Below, piece after piece: positions 10,830 to 21,810 of a stretch of 36,034 nt of DNA. The stretch spans positions 445,891 to 481,924 of the forward strand of contig KZ111145.1 of NCBI GenBank assembly GCA_002077045.2. Direction: 5' to 3'. How positions within the stretch are numbered: position 1 is the stretch's first letter; each line of letters opens with the position of its first letter. Both the position numbers and the translations under genes were made by a program. The notes beneath the pieces are model-generated. The model ran no database searches, was not told where the DNA came from, and worked only from the letters and a program-made list of their open reading frames with translations. The DNA is from Rachicladosporium sp. CCFEE 5018. Lineage: Eukaryota; Ascomycota; Dothideomycetes; Cladosporiales; Cladosporiaceae.

Positions 10830-11916
10830 ATGCCTTTCGTAAGTCCCTCACCCACTCGCCAGCCATCATTTGGCAGGCGAATGCAAACCACGCCGCCATG
10901 AGTCGATCGCAAGAAGCTTCGGGCAAGACCTGAAGCGCAAATTGCTGACTCCAATCGCTCCATAGACCAAGTTGAAGAAGAACTCGGCATACTTCAGGTG
11001 AGTATCAGCTATTGCCTTCTCAATTATCACTGATCATACACTGACACATTATAGCCGCTACCAAGTCAAGTACGCGCGCCGCCGCTCCGGCAAGACCGAC
11101 TACTACGCCCGCAAGCGCCTCATCACCCAGGCCAAGAACAAGTACAATGCGCCCAAGTACCGCCTGGTCGTCCGCTTCACCAACCGCGACATCATCGCCC
11201 AGATCGTCACCTCCGAGATCACCGGCGACAAGGTCATAGTCGCCGCCTACGGCCACGAGCTCCGCGCCTACGGCATCGAGCACGGTCTCACCAACTGGGC
11301 CGCCGCCTACTGCGTGGGTCTCCTCATTGCCCGTCGCACTCTCAAGAAGTTCGAGCTTGACGAGGATTTCGCTGGTGTAGAGGAGGCAGATGGAGAGTAC
11401 AAGGTCACTGAGCCCGCTGGTGAGGGCGACGATGCCCGCCGCCCCTTCAAGGCTTACCTCGATGTCGGCCTCGCCCGCACCTCCACCGGTGCCCGCATCT
11501 TCGGCGCCATGAAGGGTGCCTCCGACGGCGGCCTTCTCATCCCCCACTCCGAGAAGCGATTTCCCGGCTACGACATCGAGAGCAAGGAGCTCGACGCCGA
11601 GACCCTGCGCAAGTACATCTTCGGCGGCCACGTCGCCGAGTACATGGAGACGCTCGCCGACGACGACGAGGAGCGCTACAAGTCGCAGTTCCAGGGCTAC
11701 ATTGACGATGAGATTGAGGCTGATGGGCTGGAGGAGCTGTACTCGGAGGCGCACTCGCAAATCCGTGCGGATCCGTTCAAGAAGACCGATGAGGCTGGGG
11801 AGAAGAAGGGGAAGGATCACTGGAAGCAGGAGAGCAAGAAGTACAAGCAGGTGAAGAGCACGAAGGAGGAGAGAGATGCGCGTGTCCAGGAGAAGATCAA
11901 GGCTCTGTCTGCTTAG
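10830..11916 (+). CDS. RPL5: 60S ribosomal protein L5 (uL18)
   Basis: Binds 5S rRNA and is part of the 5S RNP in the large ribosomal subunit. Three exons: 10830-10838 (MPF only), 10966-10997 and 11055-11916, all GT-AG, giving 300 residues, the usual fungal length. Early introns separating a tiny first exon are typical of fungal ribosomal-protein genes. Recognisable stretches: TKLKKNSAYFSRYQVKYARR at the start, RLVVRFTNRDIIAQI, AAYGHELRAYGIEHGL (5S rRNA contact region), the LDVGLARTSTGARIFGAMKG block and a lysine-rich tail ending IKALSA then TAG. Strong C-ending codon preference marks high expression and creates long antisense frames, which I ignore. Confidence 0.97.
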
Positions 11917-13464
11917 GACTATGGCGTTGGACTCTGATAGTGAGCGTCATTCAGTGGATGTCAAGCTGGCTGTGGTCGTACTCTCGTATCACGCCCGGCA
12001 AGTGGCAAGTGTGTAGATCGGTCTGATCGATAGCTGTCACACCTGAGAAAGATCAAACTTCCTTATAACCTTCACCACCTCGACTCCCATCTTTGTGCTC
12101 TGTCAGTGATATCCACCTATCTCTAGCCTCACCACCTACTTTCTTCCTGTCGTCTTCACATCACCAGCGGCTCCCTATAATGCTGTCCAAATCGCTATAC
12201 ATATCACACGCCACATCCCGCCCACGCCCTGTGAGGTGCTCGGCGGCCACAACTTTGCCGCATAACTCTTACCACATAGTCCACGTAGCTAGCGAGCTGC
12301 GACTGGCCTTTGGCTTCTTGTTCGACCTACATTGGAGACTGGATAGCTTCGGATGGCTCGAAGACTCAAGTGTGGCTTGAGCGAGCGTATGATATCCCGC
12401 CGTTGATTTTGGAGACTCATGGTGACGAGCTGCTGTAAGATCCGTTGGTGAGGACTTTAGATTCGAGAGACTGAGCGACTGGATTCCGTTCGGACTGGTC
12501 ACTGGATAGGTGCTTCACGTTCCAGAGAGGGATTATAATGATCACGTCAGTCCGAGTCCAGAGGCTCTTGACCAGAAGGTACGAAACTGCCTAATGAGGG
12601 AACTGTCGATACGGAGCGAGGCATGCAGGCCAGCCTTTTGATGCCCAGTAGTGCCTTCGTACATTCATCTGCAGCTTGAGAAGGAACAAGTCCCTAACCC
12701 TCAGACCCATGTGCTAAGCTTCACCATCGTGAAGAGCGTCTGGTAGATCTTTGCGGAGAAGGTTTGAAGCCGTGCTACCATACATGTATCTCTGTACCCT
12801 GAATGTCCGACCTTTCCGTACCCTGGAGTCCCTGCAGATGCATGCCATGCAGTAGGTAGTCGTAGTGCGTGAGTCTGTCGGCTTGCTACGGCTCAAGCGC
12901 AGTGGGCGACGCAAATGATGTACGATAATGGACGCTGCCAGAGTATGCCAAGCCTAGGATGCTCTGCTGTCCGCAGGACAAGCTCGAGCGACCTGGCTCG
13001 GAGAATGTACCGCTCAGTATTCACCGTCGTTTCTCATGTCGTGGAGTGGAACAGATGAGAGTGGAGAGTATGTAGTAGGACGAGCCTGAAGCCATCGCTG
13101 CAATGGTCAGCACAAAACTGAAATTCTTACTGCCGATCAATTGGGTCCCCGTGAACCTCACCACTGGCGATGCATTCCATCGATCTGTAAGTGAGATTGA
13201 AAGCGGTATGAGTATGCACATCGTATGCATTGTGAGTAGGTATGTAGGTAGCTAGAGCAGCAGCGCGGAGCTTCCTGCCAAGACGTTCTCGTAGTGAGCG
13301 CTCTCTCCGACCACCCATACCAGGCGAATGGTCGTGAGGTGATACTCTGGACTGTCTGATGCAGACTAGCTCGCCATGGAGAAGCAGTCATAGCCACACA
13401 CTCCGACCTCACCAGCATCTCCCCCAAGCCTGGACATAAGGCACGAACGGAGAACGCTCGCCAT
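11917..13464. other. long gene-poor stretch
   Basis: 1.55 kb between the convergent RPL5 and amino-acid permease 3' ends. Small open frames on both strands have no protein-like composition, and I see no tRNA, repeat or transposon ends. It is longer than two 3' UTRs would need, so a non-coding transcript or decayed gene is possible, but nothing supports one. Confidence 0.5.
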
Positions 13465-14666
13465 CTATGCAATCCAAAACCAGATCTTCTCCATAACATT
13501 CTTCGGGATCTGCTCCGGCCAGATCTCCGCATCCAACGCCGCCTTGCCAGTCCAAATATCCGCCTCCGCAGGCTTAACAAACTTCGTGCGCTTAAACACG
13601 CGCCAGAAAGCGTAGAAAGCGAAGTACGTGGCGACCATGATGTAGGCGGTGACGAAACCTTCCACGTCCCAGGAGCCGCGCGTGAAGACCTCCCAACCGT
13701 TGAACAGGATGATGATGCTGAAGAAGACGAGTGCGATCCAGGCTGTGTAGGGGGCCCAGATTGCGACGAAGGGCTTGTCGCTGTCTTGGACGCCTTGGGC
13801 GCGGCAGGCTTTGCGGAAGCCGAGGAAGGCGATGAGGGCGGAGACCCAGGTGAAGAGGGAGGTGATCGTGGTGAGCTGGTTGGAGAGTCAGTCTTGTCGT
13901 CTACAGTTCTGGAAAGGGCAAAGTAACTTGCAGTCAAGAACCAGCCGAAGACGGTACTCGCGCTGGAGGCGACGGTCATGTAGGTCAGGAGACCGATAGA
14001 GCAGGTAATCAAAACGCAGTAGATCGGCACGCCGGCCTTGGTGCACTTAAGCAGGAAACGGGGAGCTTGACGGTTCTGCGCGAGGGCGAACAGGTAACGG
14101 GATCCTGTGAACAGGAAAGCGTTGCCAGACGACGAGGCGGAAGTCAGGATGACGGCGTTGATGATGTGAGGGAGGACTGGAATGCCGGCACGCGAGACAG
14201 CGATGACCCAAGGGGATGCTAAGAGTGAAGTCAGTACGCTGGCCAATCGACTTGAATCATGGACTGAACTCACCTCTGGCACCTCCTCCGTTAGTGAGAC
14301 GCTCATCATCAGCCGGGACAGTGACACCGATGGCCAGAGACCCGAGGACGTAGAAGAACAGGATACGCCAGAACACCCTGCGCACAGCCTTGGGAATGTT
14401 CTTGCGCGGGTTCTCGGCCTCACCAGCAGCAACAGCCACCATCTCCACGCCACCGTAAGAGAACGCAGCGTTGACGAGCGTAGAGAAGACGCCCAAGAAT
14501 CGGCCGGTATTCTTGTTGCCAGTGTTGTGGTATGCCTTCATGGCCTCATACGGGCTCTTCCAATATCGGAAACCAAGTCTGCCTTGGCCGTCTGGCTGAC
14601 CGCGGTTGGGCGATCCACCGAGATCGATGATGAATGCGAGGAGTAGCAGGCCGACGATTGTGACGA
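13465..14666 (-). CDS. amino-acid permease (APC/YAT family), 3' part, cut by the assembly gap
   Basis: Plasma-membrane proton-coupled amino-acid uptake protein of the fungal YAT family; the substrate cannot be told. Exons visible on the minus strand: 14274-14666 (enters from the gap), 13932-14218 and 13465-13875. The first intron is GT-AG; the second is GC-AG (ACT|GCAAGT ... CCAG|CTC), the only choice that keeps the conserved FGWFLT-LTTITSLF join. Family marks: SYGGVEMVAVAAGEAENPRK, then RVFWRILFFYVLGSL, TGSRYLFALAQNRQAP, KPFVAIWAPYTAW and a C-terminal VEGFVTAYIM helix followed by a cytoplasmic tail with DIWTGK. About 275 C-terminal residues are present; roughly half of the protein, the N-terminal side, is missing in or beyond the N run. 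Confidence 0.9.
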
Positions 14667-14766
14667 NNNNNNNNNNNNNNNNNNNNNNNNNNNNNNNNNN
14701 NNNNNNNNNNNNNNNNNNNNNNNNNNNNNNNNNNNNNNNNNNNNNNNNNNNNNNNNNNNNNNNNNN
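14667..14766. other. assembly gap, 100 N
   Basis: Exactly 100 undetermined bases, the conventional length for a gap of unknown size. An amino-acid permease frame enters it from the left and an MFS sugar-transporter frame from the right, so real sequence must be missing or the contigs are wrongly joined. Confidence 0.98.
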
Positions 14767-15271
14767 ACATTGGCCCAGCAGGCCGACGCGCAGCCAACAA
14801 AGAATCGGGAAAGGACGAAACCGATTGGCTTGTCACTTGCGCATAGTGCTATACCCAGTGCCATGAAGATGTAGCCAATGTAGACCAAAAGCTTCCGGCC
14901 GTACTTGTTGTTGATGTACGGTGTGAAGCAACAAGTGATGCCGTTGCCGAGCTATGCTTGTTAGCTTTTATGCAAGTGCATCAATAGGTTTTGCGAGACC
15001 TGTAGGGACTTACCCAGTAAACCGCGTTGATGAACCCCAGCCATGCTCCAGTGGGCATGTCCATGAACTCATGCCACTGGTCCAGTGCTTGTATGCCGTT
15101 CATCAATGATCCATCATACCCGTTAGCGGAGGAGAACATGATCAGAGAGAAGAGGCAAAATTGCAGATACACGATGTGGCCTCGTTGGTACCATTTGCGG
15201 CCATCGTTGGGAAGGACAGCCAGCAGATCACTGCCAACTGCCTGTTGCGTGGCCACAGCACTGGCACCCAT
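14767..15271 (-). CDS. MFS sugar transporter, N-terminal part, cut by the assembly gap
   Basis: Probable sugar/proton symporter of the fungal sugar-porter MFS family (lactose/hexose-permease type). Exon 1 is 15014-15271 (ATG 15271, MGASAVATQQAVGSDLL); exon 2 is 14767-14951, entering the gap. The 62-bp intron is GT-AG in phase 0. Marks: NGYDGSLMNGIQALDQW in TM1, GAWLGFINAVYW, the loop PYINNKYGRKLLVYIG (the GRK/R motif after TM2), and SRFFVGCASACWAN in TM4. About 147 residues are present of an expected ~530, so some 380 residues (over 1.1 kb) are absent. The upstream frame to 15403 has an in-frame ATG that I consider leader sequence. Confidence 0.88.
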
Positions 15272-16387
15272 GGTCTCGAGTCGGTGAAGGCTTGATCTTG
15301 AGGAAAGTGGCAGCGGAACCGCGAAGGCTTGATGTAGATGATCTTGTGAGAGCTTCTGCAGATCGTACTGGACGAGAGAAGGGCCCTTATACTCGCACGT
15401 CAAGTCTCTAGGTACTCCGTCGATCGGCGGTAGGGCCTGCTTTCCGCCAGAATGTTGTCTTCACAAGGTCATCCTCCCCATGAAATCTCTCCACGACTCC
15501 ACGAATCCACTCTCGCGTGTCTTGGAGATCTTGTACGGGTGAGCCTTTCGAGGAATCCATCGCTGGCAGAGCTCCGGGTGGCGCGTTTGTGATGCACTTG
15601 CAGTCCAGAGCTACGCGAAGGTTCAACGTCGGAAGGGGATGGAGATCCACACTTCTTTACAGTCTGCTCAACTGGTGTCCACGAAATTACTTTCTGGACT
15701 GAGAAGTACCTATTCTAGGATGTGCTCAACGCCTGTGTCCAGCGCACGCTCTTGCCTGATCCGGAGCCAAACGCACGTGAGCCCACGCACTAATCGCCCA
15801 CCACGAGATAACTAATCTTACTGTAATTTCTACAGTGCTAAGCTTCTCTCCGCACGCAGCTAGCGGAGAAATGTATAGGAGAAACACCTCTCCCTCGAAC
15901 GCCATCGGTGGTCAAGCCCGAAAGGTCTGGCCCTGGGTTCACGATGCCAGCTCACTGCACCTGGTTTCGGGCTTTGCCGGCTTCTGTCCAAAAGGGTTTT
16001 ACCGACGGGCCAATGTTCCTCTGAGTCTTGGCTGTGGTGTTGAAGGAGATTCGCGGCTCCAGCTACCGTGCAGTCCACGAGGCAGTCTTCACGCCCAAGC
16101 CCCACGGACATGCCCATGGGGTGGCTGCCAGTGCTTCAGAGCATGGGACTGGTCTCTCGCATGGACGGGGCGCCTTGCCGAGGAGTACAACAACAGCCGA
16201 GTGTTGGTATCCACATGGTGACTAGAGGGTCTTGACCGAATCGCGCTCAGCCGGTCGAGGGGCGAATGTCGTGGCGTGTGAGAAAGCCGACGACTGCTCA
16301 TAAAGTCGACATGTCTGCATGAGACAGAGAGAAGTCCAGCTCTTCTCGCACTTTCATTCCTTTGCTACCTCGTCAATTAGCCTGAAG
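15272..16387. other. intergenic, divergent sugar-transporter / beta-glucosidase promoters
   Basis: 1.1 kb separating a sugar transporter (minus) and a beta-glucosidase (plus). No gene recognised; short frames such as 15408-15650 minus have no homology I can name. The head-to-head layout would permit shared carbon regulation. Confidence 0.5.
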
Positions 16388-19053
16388 ATGGCAGCTTTCA
16401 TGGACGACACGCCTTTATCCGGCATGAAGTCACCACAGAAGAAGCTCATCGACGACGACTTCGACACCGAATCACTGATCAAAGAGCTCACACTTGAGGA
16501 AAAGGCATCTCTGCTGGCTGGTATGTACAGCTAGATCATTGACGATAGTTCGGACGACAACTGACTGGTTCCCTCAGGCAAGGACTTCTGGCATACTACA
16601 GCGGTTCCCAGATTGCGGATCCCGTCCATCAGACTCTCAGATGGACCCAACGGGATTCGAGGCACGAAGTTCTACGGCAGCACACCTTCAGCATGTCTAC
16701 CATGCGGGACTGCAATCGGTGCCACCTTCGACAAAGATCTAGCCCAACGCATTGGCCACCTGCTCGCCGATGAAGCCAAAGCAAAAGGTGCACATGTAGT
16801 CCTGGGACCCACGATCAACATACAACGAGGTCCGCTGGGTGGGCGTGGGTTCGAGTCATTCTCTGAAGACCCTGTGCTTTCTGGTACCTTGGCTGGCTAC
16901 TACTGCAAAGGTTTGCAAGAGCGTGACATCGTTGCGACACCTAAGCACTTCGTATGCAACGACCAAGAACACGAGCGCATGGCCGTCAGCTCGATCGTGA
17001 CAGAGCGAGCTCTGCGTGAGATATACTTGCTGCCATTTCAGATCGCTATCAAGTTATCATCACCGGGCGCTATCATGACAGCATACAATCGATTGAATGG
17101 TACGCACTGCGCTGAGCGGAAAGATCTGCTCCAAGACATCCTGCGGGGCGAATGGGGCTGGAAAGGCTTGGTCATGTCTGACTGGTAAGTTACTGATGAA
17201 GATACATCTGCAAGCTTGGCTGATATATATTCAGGTTCGGTACATACAGCACGTCGGAAGCCGTGCAAGCTGGCCTCGATCTCGAGATGCCGGGACCAAC
17301 CAGATGGCGGGGTAAGGCTCTTACACACGCGGTGCAATCGAACAAAGTCCGGATGTCAGAGCTCGACGAGCGCATACGTGCTGTCTTAGACCTCATCAAG
17401 GCGGCGAATGCCTCAGGTGTCCCGGAAGATGCGCCTGAGGAGGAGCTCAATCGCCCAGAGGATCAGTTGTTCCTACGAGAGGTTGCTTCGAAGTCCACCG
17501 TTCTGCTGAAGAATAACGATGATGTGCTTCCACTCAAGAGCGACAAGCGCATTGCAGTCATCGGGCCAAACGCCAAAATCGCAACTTACTGCGGCGGCGG
17601 CAGTGCTTCGCTTAACGCATATCGCGCTGTGACCCCGTTCGAAGGCATCACTGCTCAAGCGAAAGCCGATGTCGACTTCGCCCAGGGCGCGTACGGACAC
17701 CAAATGCTTCCCCAGCTTGGCAAAGTTCTTCGCACCGTCGACAATGAGCCCGGCTTCACAGTGCGCACATACAACGAGCCGTCCAGCGTCAAAGGTCGCA
17801 GGATGCTTGAAGCGAAGGTGCTTAACGACTCGAACATCTTCTTCGTGGATTATGACGTCCCTGGCTTGCAGTCTGTGTGGTATGCCGAGGCCGAGGGCAT
17901 CTTCACGCCTGAAGAGTCCGGAGAATATGATTTCGGGTTGGCTGTCTGCGGCACCGCTGAACTTTTCATCGACGGGCAATTGATCATCTCCAACGTCGAG
18001 AACCAAAGGTCTGGATCCAGCTTTCTCGGCACCAGCACGGTGGAGGAGAAGGCTCGAATGCATCTAAAAGCAGATCGAAGCTACCATATCACGCTGCAGT
18101 GGGGATGCAATAAGACAAGTACTTTGAAACGTGCTGGCACAGTCGACTTTGGACACGGCGGCCTCCGATTTGGTGGCTGCAAGCACATCGAGACGGAAGC
18201 TGCCATGGAAGCCGCCGTGAAGCTTGCTTCCAGCACCCCTCAAACAGTCCTGTTCGCCGGTCTTAGTGGAGAGTGGGAGTCAGAGGGTGAGGACAGACCA
18301 CACATGGACCTACCACCTCATAGCGATGAGCTCATCTCGAGGGTGCTCGATGCAAATCCAAATACGATTGTGGTGGTTCAAAGCGGCACGCCCGTCACTA
18401 TGCCATGGGCAAGCAAGGCAAAGGCCATCGTACAAGCATGGTATGGCGGCGATGAGACAGGACACGCTATCGCCGACATCATATACGGCGTTGTGAACCC
18501 ATCAGGCAAGCTGCCACTAACATTCCCAAAGAAGCTGAAGGACAACCCGACATACCTCAACTACCGCTCCGAAGGTGGCCGTGTACTGTACGGCGAGGAC
18601 GTATATGTCGGGTATCGCTATTACGAAGAGATGGAGGTTGAGCCACTGTTTGCCTTCGGACATGGACTGTCGTATACCACTTTCGAGCTTTCAGACCTTG
18701 AGCTGAAGCCGCAGAGCAACAACGAACTCATCGTTAAGTGTTCATTGCACAACACGGGCTCTCGATACGGCGCAGAGACTGTACAGATCTACGTTGCACC
18801 CATATCGCCCCCGCTCAGGCGTCCGGTGAAGGAGCTGAAGGGCTTCACTAAGATGCTTCTCGCACCTGGGAAGAAAGCCGCAGCCGAAGTCAGCATTGAT
18901 CTGGTGCGTGCGACTAGCTACTGGGAAGAGAAGGAGAGCCGATGGTGCAGTGCTGCAGGCGAGTATAAGGTCATGGTAGGGACGAGCAGTGAGGGCAAGT
19001 TCCTCGAGGCTGTGGTGAAGGTGCAGAAGACTACATTCTGGAATGGTTTGTAG
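16388..19053 (+). CDS. beta-glucosidase, glycoside hydrolase family 3 with PA14 insert
   Basis: Hydrolyses terminal beta-D-glucosyl residues of cellobiose or other glucosides. Exons 16388-16520, 16578-17184 and 17235-19053, joined by GT-AG introns, give 852 residues from ATG 16388 (MAAFMDDTPLSG; ATG 16400 is also possible). No signal peptide is visible, so it is probably intracellular. Order: GH3 N-terminal barrel with RLSDGPNGIRG, the KHFVCND stretch and nucleophile Asp246 in GLVMSDWFG (the Trp codon is split by intron 2); GH3 C-terminal domain beginning VLLKNNDDVLPL; a PA14 insert around residues 400-540 (VWYAEAEGIFTPEESGEYDF); candidate acid/base Glu595 or Glu597 in GEWESEGEDR; and a fibronectin-like end after FGHGLSYTTF. 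Length and layout match PA14-containing fungal beta-glucosidases. It ends 108 bp from the convergent regulator gene. Confidence 0.95.
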
Positions 19054-19161
19054 TTTGCTTGCAGGGATATAATGAACTGATGATACCCCATGGCTGCAGC
19101 TTGTGTCTCCGTTCAACGTGGGCGACTTGATGGCTTCTAATCTGCCAGTTCAACCTGAAGC

Positions 19162-21136
19162 TCAGTCGCCGTCCCAGCCATGCATGGCCATACCTGTTGC
19201 TCGCTCAACATTAGCCTTTCGTCCTCGCTCTCGATCAGTGTCAATCCAGGTCTGCAGGTTCGTCGTTGATACGATTTCGCTCGTATCCAGCGTTGCCAAC
19301 ACCGCAGTGAACGATCGTACGTACTCAGCCGCCCGCACGAAAGCTGGCTCATGCGGTTCGAAAGGGCATGACAATAAGCCAACTGCCACATCACGGACTT
19401 TGTATGCCAGATGTAGACCGTTGGGCTCGATATGCTCGGGAGAGATTGCGTGGAGAACGTGCAAGAGCTGGGAGCTGATGGCTTCACGTTCAGCCCAGCG
19501 CGCCGACAGTGTAGCTAGTGGCTTCCCTTCGCCGAGCCCGTCTGGTTCGCCGTGCAGGAGCGAGTCGATTTGATCAAGAAGGATGCTCTGCAGCCACAGA
19601 TGCGTGACGTGTAGGTTGGCTCGCATTGATGCGAATTGCGAGAACCTCATAGCAGCGTCATGTGCCTGCGGACCTTCGTTGCCTCGGTGTGGCTGCGAAG
19701 CCCATGGTCGGAGTTCTGCAGGTAGAGCGTCCAGACTGTACTTCAAGTCGCATACACGCTGAGTCAGGTGGTCCACTCGCTTTGACTTATCCCGTGTTTG
19801 CTCGCAGTAGCAAGGCTTGCTGTGTTCATCACCCGCCTCACTGCGCCAGGAGTGGATGGCCAGCCAGAACACCCGGGAGTGGATAATGTATCCTGTGGTA
19901 AGACAGGGCTCGTCACTGCGCCTAGGTAAGACGTGGCCTTCGAAGATACCTTCGTCATCGATATCGAGTGGCATAAGGGCTTCTGGATCCATGTTCTCGA
20001 CCATGAGTGGGTCTAGGAACATTAGGCGTTCTTTGCGGAGATTCTGCACCTGTGCGTGACTGGACATTGTCAGTGGACAGGTCTGCAAGGATTGTCTTTG
20101 TCTTGAACGGACACAAAACTATAGAAAAGCATCCAAAAGCCCTTCTTCCTAAGCTGCGTCTCGATCTGGTTCAGCCCGGCATACTCTTCAACTTTGTGAA
20201 GATGTAGCAGGCGGCCAAGTTGGATGCATTCCACTTCCGCCATGCGACTTAAGTTGTAGAGTCCGGCCTGGAATAGTGCAATGTCCCTTTGATTTCGTTA
20301 GCCTAGTTTGGTCTTGTCGGGATTTAGAGGCTCTTCACACATCAAGTATGAGATGGCAAACTTGTTGAAGCTTATCTCGTCGAAGTAGTCGACACCTCGT
20401 ATTGACGACAATGTCGAATAGCAGTGTAGAACAAACGCTTTGCGCGACTCGAAGGCAAACCCATGCTCGCGATATCGACGAAACTTGCTGGGCATTATGC
20501 CAACCACAGTCGCACACATAGCTATGAGGAGTCCGAGGAAGACCGTATCCTCGCCGTCTCGATTACGTGCTAAGGCGTCACGGAACGAAGGTCGATGTAG
20601 CACTGGTATTGTCGCGTAAAGCCGATCCAGAAAGTCGTGCATCATCATAAGGATCAGTCCACGAGGACAGATGCAGTCCGTCGCGTAGCCCTTTGTCTGG
20701 GTCTTATCATGATTGTCAGGTGAAAACACACTTGTGAGTGAGATACTTCTGTCGTGATCGATGATGGCGTCAATGCCCATGCGCGATGCTGTCGCGTTCG
20801 ACCGATTTCCATTCTCATCGCTCGCCACAGTACTGCCTGGGGTGAAAGACGTAGGCGTGTACGGTGCAGATCCCTGTGTAGGACTCGCCTGCGCTACGTT
20901 GACGTGGCTGGTAGTCGTCAGACCTTTGCTTTTCACACTACTCTCTGGGCAAGGACCTACCGCTTCTTTGGTCCTCGTGTTTGCGAAGGAATATCATACG
21001 TACAGGTGAGACCGGCTTCGTCGCAACGTTCGCATCGTGCCTCACCACGCGTCGCGCATCGAGCTTTTCGTCGTCGACACCGATCACATGCTTGACTGAC
21101 CACGGTCCGCTCGCTTGTTGTTGGTCTTCGCGGCAT
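19162..21136 (-). CDS. Zn2Cys6 fungal-specific transcription factor
   Basis: Nuclear DNA-binding regulator. Four exons on the minus strand: 20961-21136, 20341-20907, 20113-20286 and 19162-20059, with introns of 53, 54 and 53 bp, all GT-AG and all phase 2, giving 604 residues. The start ATG 21136 reads MPRRPTTSERTVVSQACDRC. The binuclear zinc cluster has Cys17, 20, 27, 35, 38 and 45 (CX2CX6CX7CX2CX6C), followed by CTYDIPSQTRGPKKR, a linker resembling maltose-activator/AmyR/InuR-type factors. The middle-homology domain includes LYATIPVLHRPSF, QLGRLLHLHKVEEYAGLN and HAQVQNLRKERLMFLDP. The third intron uses a weak donor (GT|GTCCGT) but restores the conserved FVHAQVQN. It lies between a beta-glucosidase and a glucoamylase, so a role in sugar-polymer use is inferred. 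Confidence 0.9.
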
Positions 21137-21810
21137 TCGTTGGACGACAAAACTACCGTGGCTCTCTGAAAAGTCAGAGGTGCTCCCATGGTGCTAGCAA
21201 CGCAGCCCTGATGCAGGTAGTGCGGTGCAGTATTCGGTCGAGAACATGTGTGGAAACGGCACTGGTGGCTCACCTATTTCTAGTGCCCTCAATGTGCAGC
21301 TCTCCGCGGCTCTATTGTTGTACCTACACTTATCCGCGCGCAATCTGCGTCTCGAACATTGAGAAATGCCAAGGTATTCGGCGTGGTCAGAAGGGTCATA
21401 GTAGGTCCTGCAGCATCTTGGGACAAGTGCGATACCAATCTACGGACTCGACAAGAACGGATCCTGTGCGTAGTGTCGGGGAAGACGAATCGATTGAGAT
21501 TGTTGCTAGAGTGGCACAATTGTCAAGTAGACGTACTCAACATTGCGCGTCTGGTGCAGCACGGTCCACCATTTCGCTGGAGGAGAGGTAAAACTTCCCC
21601 CTCCTTCACCTCCGAATGATCCTTGACTATCGCCCTCGCCCTAATAGATCTCAGGACCATCGAAGTTGCATCTACTGGCTGTCATGTATGGGAAGGTGCG
21701 AGCCGCGACATCAGCGGACGACACCTCGCTCACCGAGATGAGCTTTGGTGAACGCCATTACATGGTAGGTATATCTACATGCAATGCCTCCTAGATACTC
21801 TACACCTGCA
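21137..21810. promoter_or_regulatory. divergent promoter, transcription factor / glucoamylase
   Basis: 674 bp lie between the two divergent start codons, so regulator and glucoamylase are probably controlled from the same region. I looked by eye for CGG-N8-(A/C)GG, the AmyR-type site, and did not find a clean match. Confidence 0.6.

Noticed and set aside
11020..11820. 266-codon frame antisense to RPL5
   Set aside because: Leu/Val/Gly-rich shadow produced by the strong codon bias of RPL5.
13158..14453. 431-codon minus-strand frame over the amino-acid permease
   Set aside because: Low-complexity Ser/Arg/Pro shadow in another frame; the real permease frame has family motifs and matching splice sites.
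14538..14888. Frames translated across the N run
   Set aside because: Artefacts joining two unrelated transporter genes through undetermined bases.
21137..21810. AmyR-type CGG-N8-(A/C)GG sites in the divergent promoter
   Set aside because: A near match (CGG-N9-CGG around 21223-21237) has the wrong spacing; no clean site seen by eye.
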